From positions 124,001 to 188,000 of the forward strand of contig NZ_JBBVGT010000001.1 in assembly GCF_042159835.1 (NCBI RefSeq): 64,000 nt of DNA. Direction: 5' to 3'. How positions within the stretch are numbered: position 1 is the first letter of the stretch; every line of letters starts with the position of its first letter. Below, one piece after another: positions 51,392 through 60,785 of this stretch. Below the pieces are notes generated by a model, which saw only the letters and a list, made by a program, of their open reading frames with translations, did not search any database and was not told the origin of the DNA. The position numbers and the translations under genes are program-made. Source of the stretch: Albibacterium profundi. GTDB lineage: Bacteria > Bacteroidota > Bacteroidia > Sphingobacteriales > Sphingobacteriaceae.

Positions 51392-52582
51392 ATGGAAAAA
51401 AAATTACGACTAGGCATCTTCGGGTTTGGAGTAGTAGGACAAGGATTATACGATATCATAAAGACGAAGCGACTTAATATTGAGGTAAAAAAATTCGTAA
51501 TCAAGCATCCCGAGAAAAAAAGAAGTTTGCCGGCCGAACTCTTTCATACCGACCCTAATGAAATTTTGGAAGATCCGGAAATTGACACGGTCATTGAACT
51601 AATTGACGATGCAGAGGTAGCTTACGACATCGTATCCAAGGCTTTACGAAATGGAAAAAACGTTGTATCTGCGAATAAAAAAATGATAGCTAATCATTTA
51701 GAGGAACTCGTAGCCATACAACAGGAGTTTGGAACATCACTTCTATATGAAGGCGCGGTATGTGGAAGTATCCCTATTATCCGTAATCTAGAAGAGTATT
51801 ATGACAATGAACTGTTGCACTCGGTTAGCGGCATATTTAATGGTTCGTCAAATTACATTCTCTCGAAAATATTTAATGAGGACTTGTCGTATGAGGTAGC
51901 GCTAAAACAAGCGCAGGACTTGGGTTTCGCAGAGACTGATCCGACACTCGACGTCGGCGGGTTTGATGCCAAATTCAAATTGAGCATTGTAGCGTCTCAC
52001 GCATATGGCTTATTCATAGATCCGGACAAAATATTAAATATTGGCATTGACGGTCTAACTGAAGCAGACATTCGCTTTGCAAAGGAGAAAAACCTAAGAG
52101 TCAAACTAGTACCAACTGCACGAAAGATCAATGACCATCAGGTTATTCTTTATGTTATGCCTAAATTGGTGGATTCTGAAAACATTCTCTATCAGGTTGA
52201 GAACGAGTATAACGGTGTATTGGTACAAGCTGCATTCGCTGACCAACAGTTCTTTTACGGAAAAGGGGCTGGCGGACACCCTACTGGCTCCGCGGTTTTA
52301 TCTGACATTGCAGCACTTCGCTATGACTATCGTTATGAATACAAAAAGCATTTAACGAAAACTCCTTCGGATGATGAGATTTATAGCGTAAACTGGAACC
52401 TGAAGGTTTATCTCCGTTATAAAGACGAGAACCTGATTGAGAAATTGGGTTTCCAAGAGGTGCATGAGCGTTATGCTTCAGAAGACTTTAAGTATATCAT
52501 TGGTACAATAAATCTTCGCAACCTCCTTGATAATCGCGATTTATTGAGAGGAGACGATGTCTATGTAATCGAAAAACCTTAA
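51392..52582 (+). CDS. hom: Homoserine dehydrogenase
   Basis: A 396-residue stand-alone enzyme. The NAD(P) motif is LGIFGFGVVGQGLYDII (6-22), and the catalytic domain has VSANKKMIA, EGAVCGSIPIIRNLEEYYD, GIFNGSSNYILSKI and GFAETDPTLDVGG. After about residue 330 the sequence continues (VYLRYKDENLIEKLGFQEVH) with an ACT-like short C-terminal part. It makes homoserine from aspartate semialdehyde. Third gene of the SAM-controlled operon, ending at a terminator. Confidence 0.93.
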   Translation: MEKKLRLGIFGFGVVGQGLYDIIKTKRLNIEVKKFVIKHPEKKRSLPAELFHTDPNEILEDPEIDTVIELIDDAEVAYDIVSKALRNGKNVVSANKKMIANHLEELVAIQQEFGTSLLYEGAVCGSIPIIRNLEEYYDNELLHSVSGIFNGSSNYILSKIFNEDLSYEVALKQAQDLGFAETDPTLDVGGFDAKFKLSIVASHAYGLFIDPDKILNIGIDGLTEADIRFAKEKNLRVKLVPTARKINDHQVILYVMPKLVDSENILYQVENEYNGVLVQAAFADQQFFYGKGAGGHPTGSAVLSDIAALRYDYRYEYKKHLTKTPSDDEIYSVNWNLKVYLRYKDENLIEKLGFQEVHERYASEDFKYIIGTINLRNLLDNRDLLRGDDVYVIEKP

Positions 52583-52589
52583 CATATAG

Positions 52590-52626
52590 AAGACCCTTAG
52601 AACGTATAGCTCTTAGGGTCTTTCAA
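52590..52626 (+). terminator. Terminator after homoserine dehydrogenase
   Basis: An 8-bp stem AAGACCCT/AGGGTCTT (52590-52597 with 52615-52622) extended by three pairs after a T-T mismatch, followed by TCAAAA. It overlaps the 3' end of the convergent lipoprotein gene and could serve both strands. Confidence 0.65.
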
Positions 52627-53187
52627 AATAACTGTTGTATCTGCCTGCTGTATGCTGTCGTCAAATGCGGGAAGAATGGATGGGTTTGCTGGATAAGACT
52701 TACCATCAAACGTAAGCTTCCTCATACCGCTATTAGAGTTGATCACCAAATCATACCATCCATTGGTTGTGGATGGTAACACGTAAAATGGCGCGCGGCT
52801 TACCGAAAATAAAGAAAGAACCTCTCCCGTATGATTAACAAGGTAATAAGTACAACCACCAGACCCACAAAAATAATCATTGGAAAACCCGATAAAATAT
52901 TCCATATTCCCATCTTTATTCAGGTCGTATGCATCTAATTGATAACGCCGTTGATCGCTTTTCAAAAAGCTTAAATCTTCTTTTAAGATTGAGCTAGCCA
53001 ACCAACTGGATATCTGCGCAGTATCTTCTTCATTATAACGAAGCTTATCGAACGCATCGCTAATTGTTACGCTATCTGTATTTGTGTGGGACTGACTTCC
53101 CCTATTGTCTTTTTCAGACTCATTAGATTGTTGGCAAGATGTAATTAATAAGAGTAGTATGTAGCTAAGTGTTGTCAGGTTTTTCAT
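52597..53187 (-). CDS. Lipoprotein of unknown function
   Basis: A 196-residue lipoprotein with Cys18 (LSYILLLLITSCQQS). The mature part has an EF-hand-like stretch DAYDLNKDGNMEYFIGFSND and FCGSGGCTYYLV. The pattern DLNGDG-x-EY-x(3)-G is typical of FG-GAP-like or VCBS-like secreted proteins of Bacteroidota. No function can be given. Confidence 0.7.
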   Translation of the reverse strand: MKNLTTLSYILLLLITSCQQSNESEKDNRGSQSHTNTDSVTISDAFDKLRYNEEDTAQISSWLASSILKEDLSFLKSDQRRYQLDAYDLNKDGNMEYFIGFSNDYFCGSGGCTYYLVNHTGEVLSLFSVSRAPFYVLPSTTNGWYDLVINSNSGMRKLTFDGKSYPANPSILPAFDDSIQQADTTVILKDPKSYTF

Positions 53188-53203
53188 TGTTTATACTAAA
53201 TGT

Positions 53204-53383
53204 CTATTTCTTTTTTTTCTTTGGCACCTTGGCTCCCTCTTCACGCGCCTCGGAAAGTCCGATAGCGATGGCCTGCTTTTTAGATGTAACTTTCTTTCCG
53301 CTTCCGGTTTTTAATTCACCTTCTTTCATCTCATGCATAGCTTCTTCTACTTTTTTGCTTGCTTTTTTAGAATATTTTGCCAT
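53204..53383 (-). CDS. DUF6496-type small basic protein
   Basis: A 59-codon gene. The sequence starts MAKYSKKASKKVEEAMHEMK, then GELKTGSGKKVTSKKQAIA and GLSEAREEGAKVPKKKKK, which is the DUF6496 family pattern (lysine-rich, with KQAIAIGLSEAR). It has 18 Lys and a run of five at the C-terminus, so binding of nucleic acid or acidic surfaces is likely. The function is unknown. It lies between the lipoprotein and thyA genes and is divergent from thyA. Confidence 0.85.
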   Translation of the reverse strand: MAKYSKKASKKVEEAMHEMKEGELKTGSGKKVTSKKQAIAIGLSEAREEGAKVPKKKKK

Positions 53384-53474
53384 GGTTTCTTCCTTTTAAG
53401 TTAAGGATTTAACATCAAACGTGGCTATAATGTTTATTTATTCTTACATTTACAAACTAAATTTACCGATTAAA

Positions 53475-54296
53475 ATGCAACAATACCTTGACTTAATGCG
53501 TAAGGTCTATGATAGCGGCGCTGATAAGCTAGATCGTACGGGAACCGGGACAAAAAGTATCTTTGGACACCAAATGCGCTTTAATCTCAAAGAAGGCTTT
53601 CCGTTGGTTACCACCAAAAGACTTCACCTCAGATCTATCATCCATGAACTAATATGGTTTCTGCAAGGTGACACAAATATTAAATACCTGAAAGACAATA
53701 AAGTAAGTATTTGGAACGAGTGGGCGGACGAAAATGGAAACTTGGGACCGGTATACGGTGCTCAATGGCGTTCCTGGCCTACACCAAATGGAGGAAGCAT
53801 TGATCAAATCAGTCAGGTTATCCAACAGTTAAAGTCGAATCCCGATTCTAGGCGTATTATTGTGTCTGCCTGGAATGTGTCTGAAATCAGCAAAATGGCG
53901 CTGCCTCCCTGCCATGCTTTTTTTCAGTTTTATGTAGCTCCGCCCGACCCAACAAAAGGACAAGACAAACCGCAATTATCCTGTCAACTGTACCAACGGA
54001 GTGCCGATATTTTCTTAGGGGTTCCATTTAATATTGCATCCTATGCATTATTAACGATGATGGTAGCACAGGTTTGTGATATGGAGGCGGCTGACTTTGT
54101 ACATACCTTGGGCGATGCGCATCTATATAGCAATCATATGGAACAGACTGAACTGCAATTGCAACGAACACCCTATCCGTTACCGAAAATGAAAATAAAT
54201 CCGGCTGTGAACGATATTTTTGAATTTAAATTTGAGGATTTTGAATTAGTGGACTATCAGTTTCACCCTCATATTAAAGCTCCGGTAGCTGTCTAA
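53475..54296 (+). CDS. thyA: Thymidylate synthase
   Basis: The ATG at 53475 gives 273 residues, close to the usual 264; the frame continues to 53421 without homology. It shows the dUMP/folate-site features DRTGTGTKSIFGHQMRF, the catalytic Cys in LPPCHAFFQFYV, and QLYQRSADIFLGVPFNIASY. It methylates dUMP with methylene-THF. folA follows 10 nt later and regenerates THF. Confidence 0.97.
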   Translation: MQQYLDLMRKVYDSGADKLDRTGTGTKSIFGHQMRFNLKEGFPLVTTKRLHLRSIIHELIWFLQGDTNIKYLKDNKVSIWNEWADENGNLGPVYGAQWRSWPTPNGGSIDQISQVIQQLKSNPDSRRIIVSAWNVSEISKMALPPCHAFFQFYVAPPDPTKGQDKPQLSCQLYQRSADIFLGVPFNIASYALLTMMVAQVCDMEAADFVHTLGDAHLYSNHMEQTELQLQRTPYPLPKMKINPAVNDIFEFKFEDFELVDYQFHPHIKAPVAV

Positions 54297-54306
54297 ATAC
54301 TATATC

Positions 54307-54801
54307 ATGACATCGATAATTGTAGCTGCGGCCCAAAATAATGCCATCGGAAAAAACAATGAATTACTATGGCATATGCCGGCAGATCTAAAATACTTCA
54401 AAAACAAAACAAGTGGCCATGCCATCATTATGGGTAGAAAAACCTATGAGTCAGTCGGCAAGCCCTTACCAAACAGGCGAAATATTGTCATAACACGTAG
54501 AAAGGACTATTCCGCAGAGGGTATAGAGGTTTGCCACTCCTTGGAGGAAGCACTCAACCTTTGCGACCCCAATGAAGAAAACTTCATTGCAGGCGGAGCC
54601 GAGATATATAGTCAAGCGATGGCGCTATGCGATCGAATTTACATCACCCTTATATACGGTGAGTTTGAAGCAGATGCTTTTTTTCCGCCTATACTAAAGG
54701 ATATTTGGCAACTGACGTCCGAGGCATTTCATGAAGCGGATGAAAAAAATCCATACGATTATAACTTTATGACGTACGATCGGAAGAAGAAAATTTCATA
54801 A
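54307..54801 (+). CDS. folA: Dihydrofolate reductase
   Basis: A 164-residue DHFR. The conserved N-terminal IIVAAAQNNAIGKNNELLWH, the Asp in MPADLKYFKNKT and the NADPH-site IIMGRKTYESVGKPLPNR fit the family. It reduces dihydrofolate with NADPH. It is cotranscribed with thyA, as in many bacteria. Confidence 0.96.
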   Translation: MTSIIVAAAQNNAIGKNNELLWHMPADLKYFKNKTSGHAIIMGRKTYESVGKPLPNRRNIVITRRKDYSAEGIEVCHSLEEALNLCDPNEENFIAGGAEIYSQAMALCDRIYITLIYGEFEADAFFPPILKDIWQLTSEAFHEADEKNPYDYNFMTYDRKKKIS

Positions 54802-54897
54802 TGAGAAAATAAACGTCATCATTACTCAAAATTTTCATAGATTTGCCGACTTAACAAAACTAATTACAATTAGAAATAAACTTTACAAATAAAAACA

Positions 54898-57800
54898 ATG
54901 CAAGGGAAAGGTATTATTAAGTTTTTCATCGTTGTGGTAACGCTTGCGTGCCTGTACTCGATATCATTTACTTTCGTTACGCGAAGTGTAGAAAATGATG
55001 CAGCAGCTTACGCACAAGGTGATCAGGAGAGAGAAAGAGCTTACCTGGATTCGATGGCTAACGAGCCAGTTTACAATCTAGGCTTCGCGAAGTACACCTA
55101 TCAGGAAGCTAAGGAACGTGAAATAGCTTTGGGTCTTGATTTACGAGGCGGCATGAACGTGACCATGGAGATTTCCTTGGAGGAGCTTATTTTAAATTTA
55201 GCGGGAAACACCGAAGATGAAAATTTTCACCAAGCATTAAGAAACGCGACTGAACGTAGTAAACAATCACAAACAGACTATGTAACTCTTTTTGGTGAAG
55301 AACTTAAACAACTAAGTCCGAATACATCATTCGCTTCATTTTTTGCAACTAAAGAAAATGTAGGTTCGATCAATGCTCAGTCGAGCGACTCAGAGGTGCT
55401 AGGCTTCTTGAGAACGCAGAGTGAGAGTGCGATTGATCGCTCATACAACATTCTTCGTACACGTATCGATAAGTTCGGAGTTGCTTCACCAAATATTCAA
55501 AAGCAACAAGGCACCAACCGTATCTTAATTGAATTGCCTGGTGTGACGGATGAAGAGCGTGTTCGTAGCCTTCTTCAAGGATCGGCTAAATTGGAGTTCT
55601 GGGAAACCTACGATAATTTAGAAATCTACCCTTTGCTGGAAAACGTTAATCAGACACTGGCAGCAACATTAAAAAGTAAAAAGCCTTCGGAGGAAACAGC
55701 TCTAGCTGACTTAGAAGCAGACACTACTGAAGAAGAGGCTGACCTAGGAGAACTTGCTGCTATTACTGGTGGGCAAACTGACTCTGTGACGCAAGACAGT
55801 GCGGATGCACAGCTTGCGGCTCAAAACAACCCTTTGTTCAACATTATGCAGCCGTCGATCGTTATTGGTCAAAATCAGCAGCCTATGTTGAGACCCGGAC
55901 CGGTTATCGGCTATGTTGAGTTAAAAGACACTGCAAAGGTTAATGACATCTTAAGAGATTCCGTCATTCAATCAATCATCCCTGCAAATGTTAAGCTAGC
56001 ATGGGCTGTAAAACCAATCAGTAAAGAAGATAGAAGGTTGGAACTATACGCACTGAAGCCGTCGACATCGGATGGCGAGGCTGCTTTAGCCGGGAGTGTT
56101 ATCGCAGATGCTCGTGCTGATTTTGACATCAATGGGAACCCACAGGTTACCATGACTATGAATACGGAAGGTGCACGCGAATGGAGAAGAATCACTGCAG
56201 CGGCTTCGGCTGATCCGAATAATAAGAAATCGATTGCGATTGTCCTTGATGATGTAGTTTACTCCGCTCCTACGGTTCAAGATGAAATTGCCGGTGGGAA
56301 CTCTTCGATTTCAGGAAATTTCCAAATTGAAGATACACAGGATTTAGCAAACGTATTGAAGGCTGGTCGTCTGCCAGCACCTGCAAAAATAGTCGAAGAA
56401 GCGGTTATAGGGCCAACGCTTGGTCAAGCAGCTATTGATGCAGGTATCAACTCATCGGTTATCGGATTGATTGTGGTATTAGTATTCATGGTTGTGTATT
56501 ACAATCGCGCTGGATGGGTAGCTAATATCGCTGTACTAGTGAACGTTTTCTTTATTATGGGGATATTAGCCTCTATCGGAGCAGTATTGACCCTACCGGG
56601 AATTGCGGGTATCGTACTGACTATGGGTACGGCCGTCGATGCCAACGTGCTGATCTATGAACGGATCCGTGAAGAAATGAGGCTGGGCAAGTCGATTCGC
56701 CAATCTATTGCGGATGGTTATAAACATGCAATGCCATCCATTCTTGACTCACAGATTACGACCTTCTTGGTTGGTGTAATCCTCTTTATATTCGGAACGG
56801 GCCCTATTGCTGGCTTTGCGACTACCTTGATGATCGGTATTATAACATCACTATTTACGTCGATTTTCATATCCAGAATTATATTTGAATGGATGTTGGA
56901 GAAAGACTGGAAGATTACCGTTTCAAACAAATGGAGCGCTAATACCTTGGTAGATGCAAATTTTCAATTTATTAAGAACAGAAAAAAATACTATATCATT
57001 TCTCTTATTGCTGTTATAATAAGCCTCGTGTTTATCTTTACTAAAGGCTTCAACTTGGGGGTCGACTTTAAAGGTGGACGAACCTATGTAGTAGAATTTA
57101 CTGAAGCAGTGAACCTCGAAGAAGTTCGCTCGAACTTGAATACCGCATTCGGAGAGGATACAGAGGTTAAAACATTTGGTGATGCTAATCATTTGCGGAT
57201 TACCACGGGTTACCTGATTGGCGAGACAAATGACGAAGCGGATGCAGAGGTATTAACTAAGCTAGAGGGTGGACTGAATCAATTAGATGGAAATTCCCAT
57301 GAGATCGTGAGTTCTCAAAAGGTTGGACCAACAATTGCAAATGACATCAAGACTTCAGCGGTTTATGCGTCTATATTTGCTATTATCGGTATCGGACTTT
57401 ATATCTTATTACGTTTCCGAAAATGGCAGTATAGCATGAGTTCTGCAATTTCCACTGCTCATGATGCTATTTTATTATTGGGTATCTTCTCAGTTTTCGA
57501 CGGTCTTTTGCCTTTTGCATTGGACATGAACCAGCACTTCATTGCAGCGATGCTTACGGTGATCGGTTATTCAATCAACGATACAGTAGTTGTATTCGAC
57601 AGACTTCGTGAGTATTTAGGCATTCCGGCAAATCAGAAAAAGCCACACGCAGAAATTATTAATAAAGCGATTAATAGTACGCTAAGCAGAACGATTATTA
57701 CATCCCTAACTGTAATATTTGTAATGGCAGTTCTATTCGTATTTGGTGGTGAAGTAATTCGAGCATTCTCATTTGCCATCTTAATCGGTATCATCTTAGG

Positions 57801-57912
57801 TACCTATTCTTCTATCTTTGTTGCAGCGCCATTAGTACTAGATTTGACAAACGAAGCGGAAGGGACAGAAACAAAGTCTATTCCATCAAAACAAAAAGTA
57901 GCTAAAGCATAA
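54898..57912 (+). CDS. secDF: Fused protein-export membrane protein SecDF
   Basis: A 1004-residue SecD-SecF fusion. SecD: helix 1, a large periplasmic region (about 40-520) with LGLDLRGGMNVTMEI and DKFGVASPNIQ, then membrane segments with GTAVDANVLIYERIREE (proton-path Asp in SecD TM4). SecF begins near 690 (KGFNLGVDFKGGRTYVVEF) with IGYSINDTVVVFDRLRE as the SecF counterpart. It uses the proton gradient to pull secreted proteins through SecYEG. An exact -7 box TAGATTTG lies at 54838-54845, without a clear TTG. A very strong terminator follows. Confidence 0.95.
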   Translation: MQGKGIIKFFIVVVTLACLYSISFTFVTRSVENDAAAYAQGDQERERAYLDSMANEPVYNLGFAKYTYQEAKEREIALGLDLRGGMNVTMEISLEELILNLAGNTEDENFHQALRNATERSKQSQTDYVTLFGEELKQLSPNTSFASFFATKENVGSINAQSSDSEVLGFLRTQSESAIDRSYNILRTRIDKFGVASPNIQKQQGTNRILIELPGVTDEERVRSLLQGSAKLEFWETYDNLEIYPLLENVNQTLAATLKSKKPSEETALADLEADTTEEEADLGELAAITGGQTDSVTQDSADAQLAAQNNPLFNIMQPSIVIGQNQQPMLRPGPVIGYVELKDTAKVNDILRDSVIQSIIPANVKLAWAVKPISKEDRRLELYALKPSTSDGEAALAGSVIADARADFDINGNPQVTMTMNTEGAREWRRITAAASADPNNKKSIAIVLDDVVYSAPTVQDEIAGGNSSISGNFQIEDTQDLANVLKAGRLPAPAKIVEEAVIGPTLGQAAIDAGINSSVIGLIVVLVFMVVYYNRAGWVANIAVLVNVFFIMGILASIGAVLTLPGIAGIVLTMGTAVDANVLIYERIREEMRLGKSIRQSIADGYKHAMPSILDSQITTFLVGVILFIFGTGPIAGFATTLMIGIITSLFTSIFISRIIFEWMLEKDWKITVSNKWSANTLVDANFQFIKNRKKYYIISLIAVIISLVFIFTKGFNLGVDFKGGRTYVVEFTEAVNLEEVRSNLNTAFGEDTEVKTFGDANHLRITTGYLIGETNDEADAEVLTKLEGGLNQLDGNSHEIVSSQKVGPTIANDIKTSAVYASIFAIIGIGLYILLRFRKWQYSMSSAISTAHDAILLLGIFSVFDGLLPFALDMNQHFIAAMLTVIGYSINDTVVVFDRLREYLGIPANQKKPHAEIINKAINSTLSRTIITSLTVIFVMAVLFVFGGEVIRAFSFAILIGIILGTYSSIFVAAPLVLDLTNEAEGTETKSIPSKQKVAKA

Positions 57913-57931
57913 GCGAACATTTTTTAATATT

Positions 57932-57980
57932 AAATAAGAAAAGAGGATAGCTAATCACTATCCTCTTTTCTTATTTTTTT
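57932..57980 (+). terminator. Terminator after secDF
   Basis: A perfect 19-bp stem (57932-57950 with 57958-57976), a 7-nt loop and a following T tract. It is the strongest terminator in the window. Confidence 0.92.
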
Positions 57981-58037
57981 TGCAAGAAATAGGGAGTTTA
58001 GTGAAAAACAATTATATTTGTCACACTAATTATTGGC

Positions 58038-58484
58038 ATGCAAGAAGAAGCTTTTAATCGTTACTCATTATTATTGGACTGTACGGCAAGACGTGTCAAA
58101 CAATACGCACAACTCCAATTTAATCAAGGAAACTATGGTGTGACGGTTGATCAATGGATTGTTTTGAAGAACCTGAATGAGTCTGATAACATTACACAAA
58201 AAGAATTAGCTAAACTTTGTGGAAAAGATCAGCCAACATTAACTAGGATTCTTGACTTACTGGTAAAGAAGGAGTTTGTAAGCCGAGTAATGCATGAGCA
58301 AGATAGGCGTTCTTTTATTGTGAGATTAACTGATAAAGGTAGAACCAAGGTTAAAGAAATGACCCCGTACGTAAAGGATATTAGAATGAAAGCTTGGGAA
58401 AATTTGGAGGAGAGCGACTTTAAGCACTTACAGCGTATATTAAATACTATTTATAAAAATTTAGAACTAAACGATAATGATTAA
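58038..58484 (+). CDS. MarR-family transcriptional regulator
   Basis: A 148-residue winged-helix protein with ITQKELAKLCGKDQPTLTRI as recognition helices and the wing LVKKEFVSRVMHEQDRRSF. It overlaps the oxidoreductase gene by 8 nt. An exact -7 box TATATTTG is at 58013-58020, but no TTG at proper distance. It may autoregulate this redox operon; the ligand is unknown. Confidence 0.9.
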   Translation: MQEEAFNRYSLLLDCTARRVKQYAQLQFNQGNYGVTVDQWIVLKNLNESDNITQKELAKLCGKDQPTLTRILDLLVKKEFVSRVMHEQDRRSFIVRLTDKGRTKVKEMTPYVKDIRMKAWENLEESDFKHLQRILNTIYKNLELNDND

Positions 58485-59481
58485 TACGGATATCTGCATC
58501 ATTGGGGCTGGGCCCGTTGGACTATTTGCTGTTTTTGAAGCTGGTCTATTGAAAATGCGTTGTCATTTAATTGACGCGCTTCCCCAGATTGGAGGGCAAC
58601 TGTCAGAGATATATCCTCATAAGCCGATTTATGATATCCCTGGCTACCCCACAGTGAAGGCTCAGGAGCTAATTGATAATCAGCTAAAACAAATTGAGCC
58701 CTTCCACCCTACTTTTACATTGGGCGAACGGGTTGAAACAGTCAATAAACTTGAAGACGGATCTTTTGAGCTTATCAGTAATGAAGGCACCAAAATACGA
58801 TCAAAGGTTATTGTGATTGCGGCGGGTTTAGGATCGTTTGAACCAAGAAAACCAGCTGTCCAAGGCTTAGAAAACTTCGAAGGTAAAGGCGTAAGCTACA
58901 TGGTGAAAAACCCAGAAAGTTTTAGAGATCAACGTGTGGTCTTGGCGGGTGGCGGAGACTCTGCACTGGACTGGACGATCTTCTTGGCGGATATAGCCAA
59001 GGAAGTAACATTGATTCACCGCAGTGATAGCTTTAGAGGAGCACCGGACTCGGCACAGAAGGTATTCAACTTAGCGAATGAAGGACGGATCAGATTGCTA
59101 TTGCAGAGTAATTTAAGCTCAGTACACGGCAATGGTAGAATTAGCAAAATTGGTGTCACAGACAAAAGCAAAGTAGAAAGCTTCATAGAAGCTGACTCAT
59201 TAATCCCATTATTTGGCTTGAGTCCAAAGCTTGGTCCGATCGCTGATTGGGGGTTAAATATAGATAAGTCTGCGATAGAGGTAAACACATTTGATTATAG
59301 CACGAACGTTGACGGCATATTTGCTATCGGTGATATCAATACATACCCGGGTAAGCTAAAATTAATTTTATGCGGATATCACGAAGCTGCGCTTATGGCA
59401 CAGAGTGCATTTAAATATGTTTTCCCCGATCAAAAACTAAGTTTTAAATATACCACAGTTAACGGAATTAACGAATTCTAG
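58477..59481 (+). CDS. Ferredoxin-NADP reductase, thioredoxin-reductase-like type
   Basis: A 334-residue flavoprotein. The FAD motif is IIGAGPVGLFAVFEAGL (8-24), followed by PQIGGQLSEIYPHKPIYDIPG, and the NADPH motif LAGGGDSALDW; the GDI near FAIGDINTYPGKLKL completes the FAD site. The redox C-x-x-C of thioredoxin reductase is missing, as in TrxR-like FNRs such as YumC. It passes electrons between NADPH and ferredoxin; the partner is encoded 18 nt downstream. Confidence 0.92.
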   Translation: MINTDICIIGAGPVGLFAVFEAGLLKMRCHLIDALPQIGGQLSEIYPHKPIYDIPGYPTVKAQELIDNQLKQIEPFHPTFTLGERVETVNKLEDGSFELISNEGTKIRSKVIVIAAGLGSFEPRKPAVQGLENFEGKGVSYMVKNPESFRDQRVVLAGGGDSALDWTIFLADIAKEVTLIHRSDSFRGAPDSAQKVFNLANEGRIRLLLQSNLSSVHGNGRISKIGVTDKSKVESFIEADSLIPLFGLSPKLGPIADWGLNIDKSAIEVNTFDYSTNVDGIFAIGDINTYPGKLKLILCGYHEAALMAQSAFKYVFPDQKLSFKYTTVNGINEF

Positions 59482-59499
59482 TATCATTGTTGTTAGAAA

Positions 59500-59826
59500 A
59501 TGCAGGACAATATAATTACAATCACCGTAGAAGATCAGGAAGGTACAGTTCGTGACCTTGAACTCCCTACGGATATAAGTTTGAGTTTAATGGAAGCGCT
59601 TAAAGCCTCCGAGTATGATATTCTTGCCACGTGTGGAGGGATGGCTCTATGTGCTACCTGCCACATTCAAGTACAAGATGACTTCGATTTGCCCTCACCC
59701 AATGATGATGAAGCCGATATGCTCGATACGCTGCATAATGCCGAATACAATAGCCGTCTCTCATGTCAATTGCGAGTTTCACCTGCGCTTGACGGGATGA
59801 AAATTAAAATTATCGGAGCTGAATAA
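59500..59826 (+). CDS. 2Fe-2S ferredoxin, adrenodoxin type
   Basis: A 108-residue ferredoxin with Cys ligands at 45, 51, 54 and 89 (ATCGGMALCATC and SRLSCQL), the C-x5-C-x2-C spacing of adrenodoxin-type proteins. It lies between the reductase gene and an HMG-CoA-lyase-like gene. Its electron acceptor is not encoded in the window. Confidence 0.93.
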   Translation: MQDNIITITVEDQEGTVRDLELPTDISLSLMEALKASEYDILATCGGMALCATCHIQVQDDFDLPSPNDDEADMLDTLHNAEYNSRLSCQLRVSPALDGMKIKIIGAE

Positions 59827-59841
59827 TTGAATCATGGAATA

Positions 59842-60696
59842 ATGGTTAAAATCACTGAATGTCCACGGGATGCTATGCAGGGAATAAAAGATTTTATCCC
59901 TACAGACATCAAAGCAACATATATTAATCTGTTGCTGAGAGTGGGATTCAGTAGAATCGACTTTGGAAGCTTTGTTTCTCATAAAGCGATGCCGCAAATG
60001 AGTGACACGGCCGATTTGGTCGGGAAATTGGATCTTAGCAATACCAACTCCTCGCTCTTGGCTATTATTGCCAACTTAAGAGGTGCGAAAGATGCCGTCG
60101 ATTTTGATGAAATATCTGTATTGGGTTTTCCTTTCTCTGTTTCAGAAACGTTTCAGCTAAAAAACACGAACAGCACGATCACTGAATCTCTCCTGCGTGT
60201 TGAGGAAATTAGTGAGCTCTGTCATCAAAAAAGCAAAATACCATTAGTTTATTTATCCATGGGATTTGGAAACCCTTATGGAGATGAATGGGATGTAGAG
60301 GTAATTTTAAACTATACGAATCAACTTGTAAGTTTGGGTATCAAAGAGTTTGTGTTGGCTGACACGGTTGGGATCGCCAGCGTTGAGAAAATAAACGATC
60401 TTTATCCCCATCTAAAAACAGAATTCCCGCAGTGCAATTGGGGTATTCACCTTCACAGTACACCGGATACAGCATATGAAAAAGCTAAAGCTGCGATTGC
60501 AGTGGGATGCGATCAGATAGATTCTGCGCTACGAGGCTTTGGAGGCTGCCCTATGGCGAGCGATGACCTCACAGGAAACCTAGCCACTGAAACGCTTTTG
60601 ACTGCCTTAGAAGCTACGAAAACCTCTCATGATGTTATTGACATGAATGCATGGAAGGAAGCGCTTAATTATAGCAACAAGGTATTCGCTAATTGA
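59842..60696 (+). CDS. Hydroxymethylglutaryl-CoA-lyase-like enzyme
   Basis: The ATG at 59842 gives 284 residues; a TTG at 59827 would extend it by five. HMGL-like TIM barrel features are ECPRDAMQG (catalytic R9, D10), VLADTVGIASVEKI, the metal-binding HLHSTPD (in place of H-x-H-D-T) and GFGGCPMASDDLTGNLATE, where the C of GGCP is the catalytic-loop Cys. It should cleave HMG-CoA to acetoacetate and acetyl-CoA, as in leucine breakdown. It is convergent with rplT. Confidence 0.86.
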   Translation: MVKITECPRDAMQGIKDFIPTDIKATYINLLLRVGFSRIDFGSFVSHKAMPQMSDTADLVGKLDLSNTNSSLLAIIANLRGAKDAVDFDEISVLGFPFSVSETFQLKNTNSTITESLLRVEEISELCHQKSKIPLVYLSMGFGNPYGDEWDVEVILNYTNQLVSLGIKEFVLADTVGIASVEKINDLYPHLKTEFPQCNWGIHLHSTPDTAYEKAKAAIAVGCDQIDSALRGFGGCPMASDDLTGNLATETLLTALEATKTSHDVIDMNAWKEALNYSNKVFAN

Positions 60697-60726
60697 GACC
60701 GCAACTCTGAAAGGAAAACTAAGTAA

Positions 60727-60763
60727 ACAAAAAAAGGAGACATGTACATGCCTCCTTTTTTTA
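60727..60763. terminator. Bidirectional terminator between HMGL-like gene and rplT
   Basis: An inverted repeat of AAAAAAAGGAG with CTCCTTTTTTT (60729-60739 with 60752-60762), closed by CATG-TA-CATG after one mismatch. T tracts occur on both strands. Confidence 0.85.
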
Positions 60764-60785
60764 AAATAGATAGATTGGATTCAAT

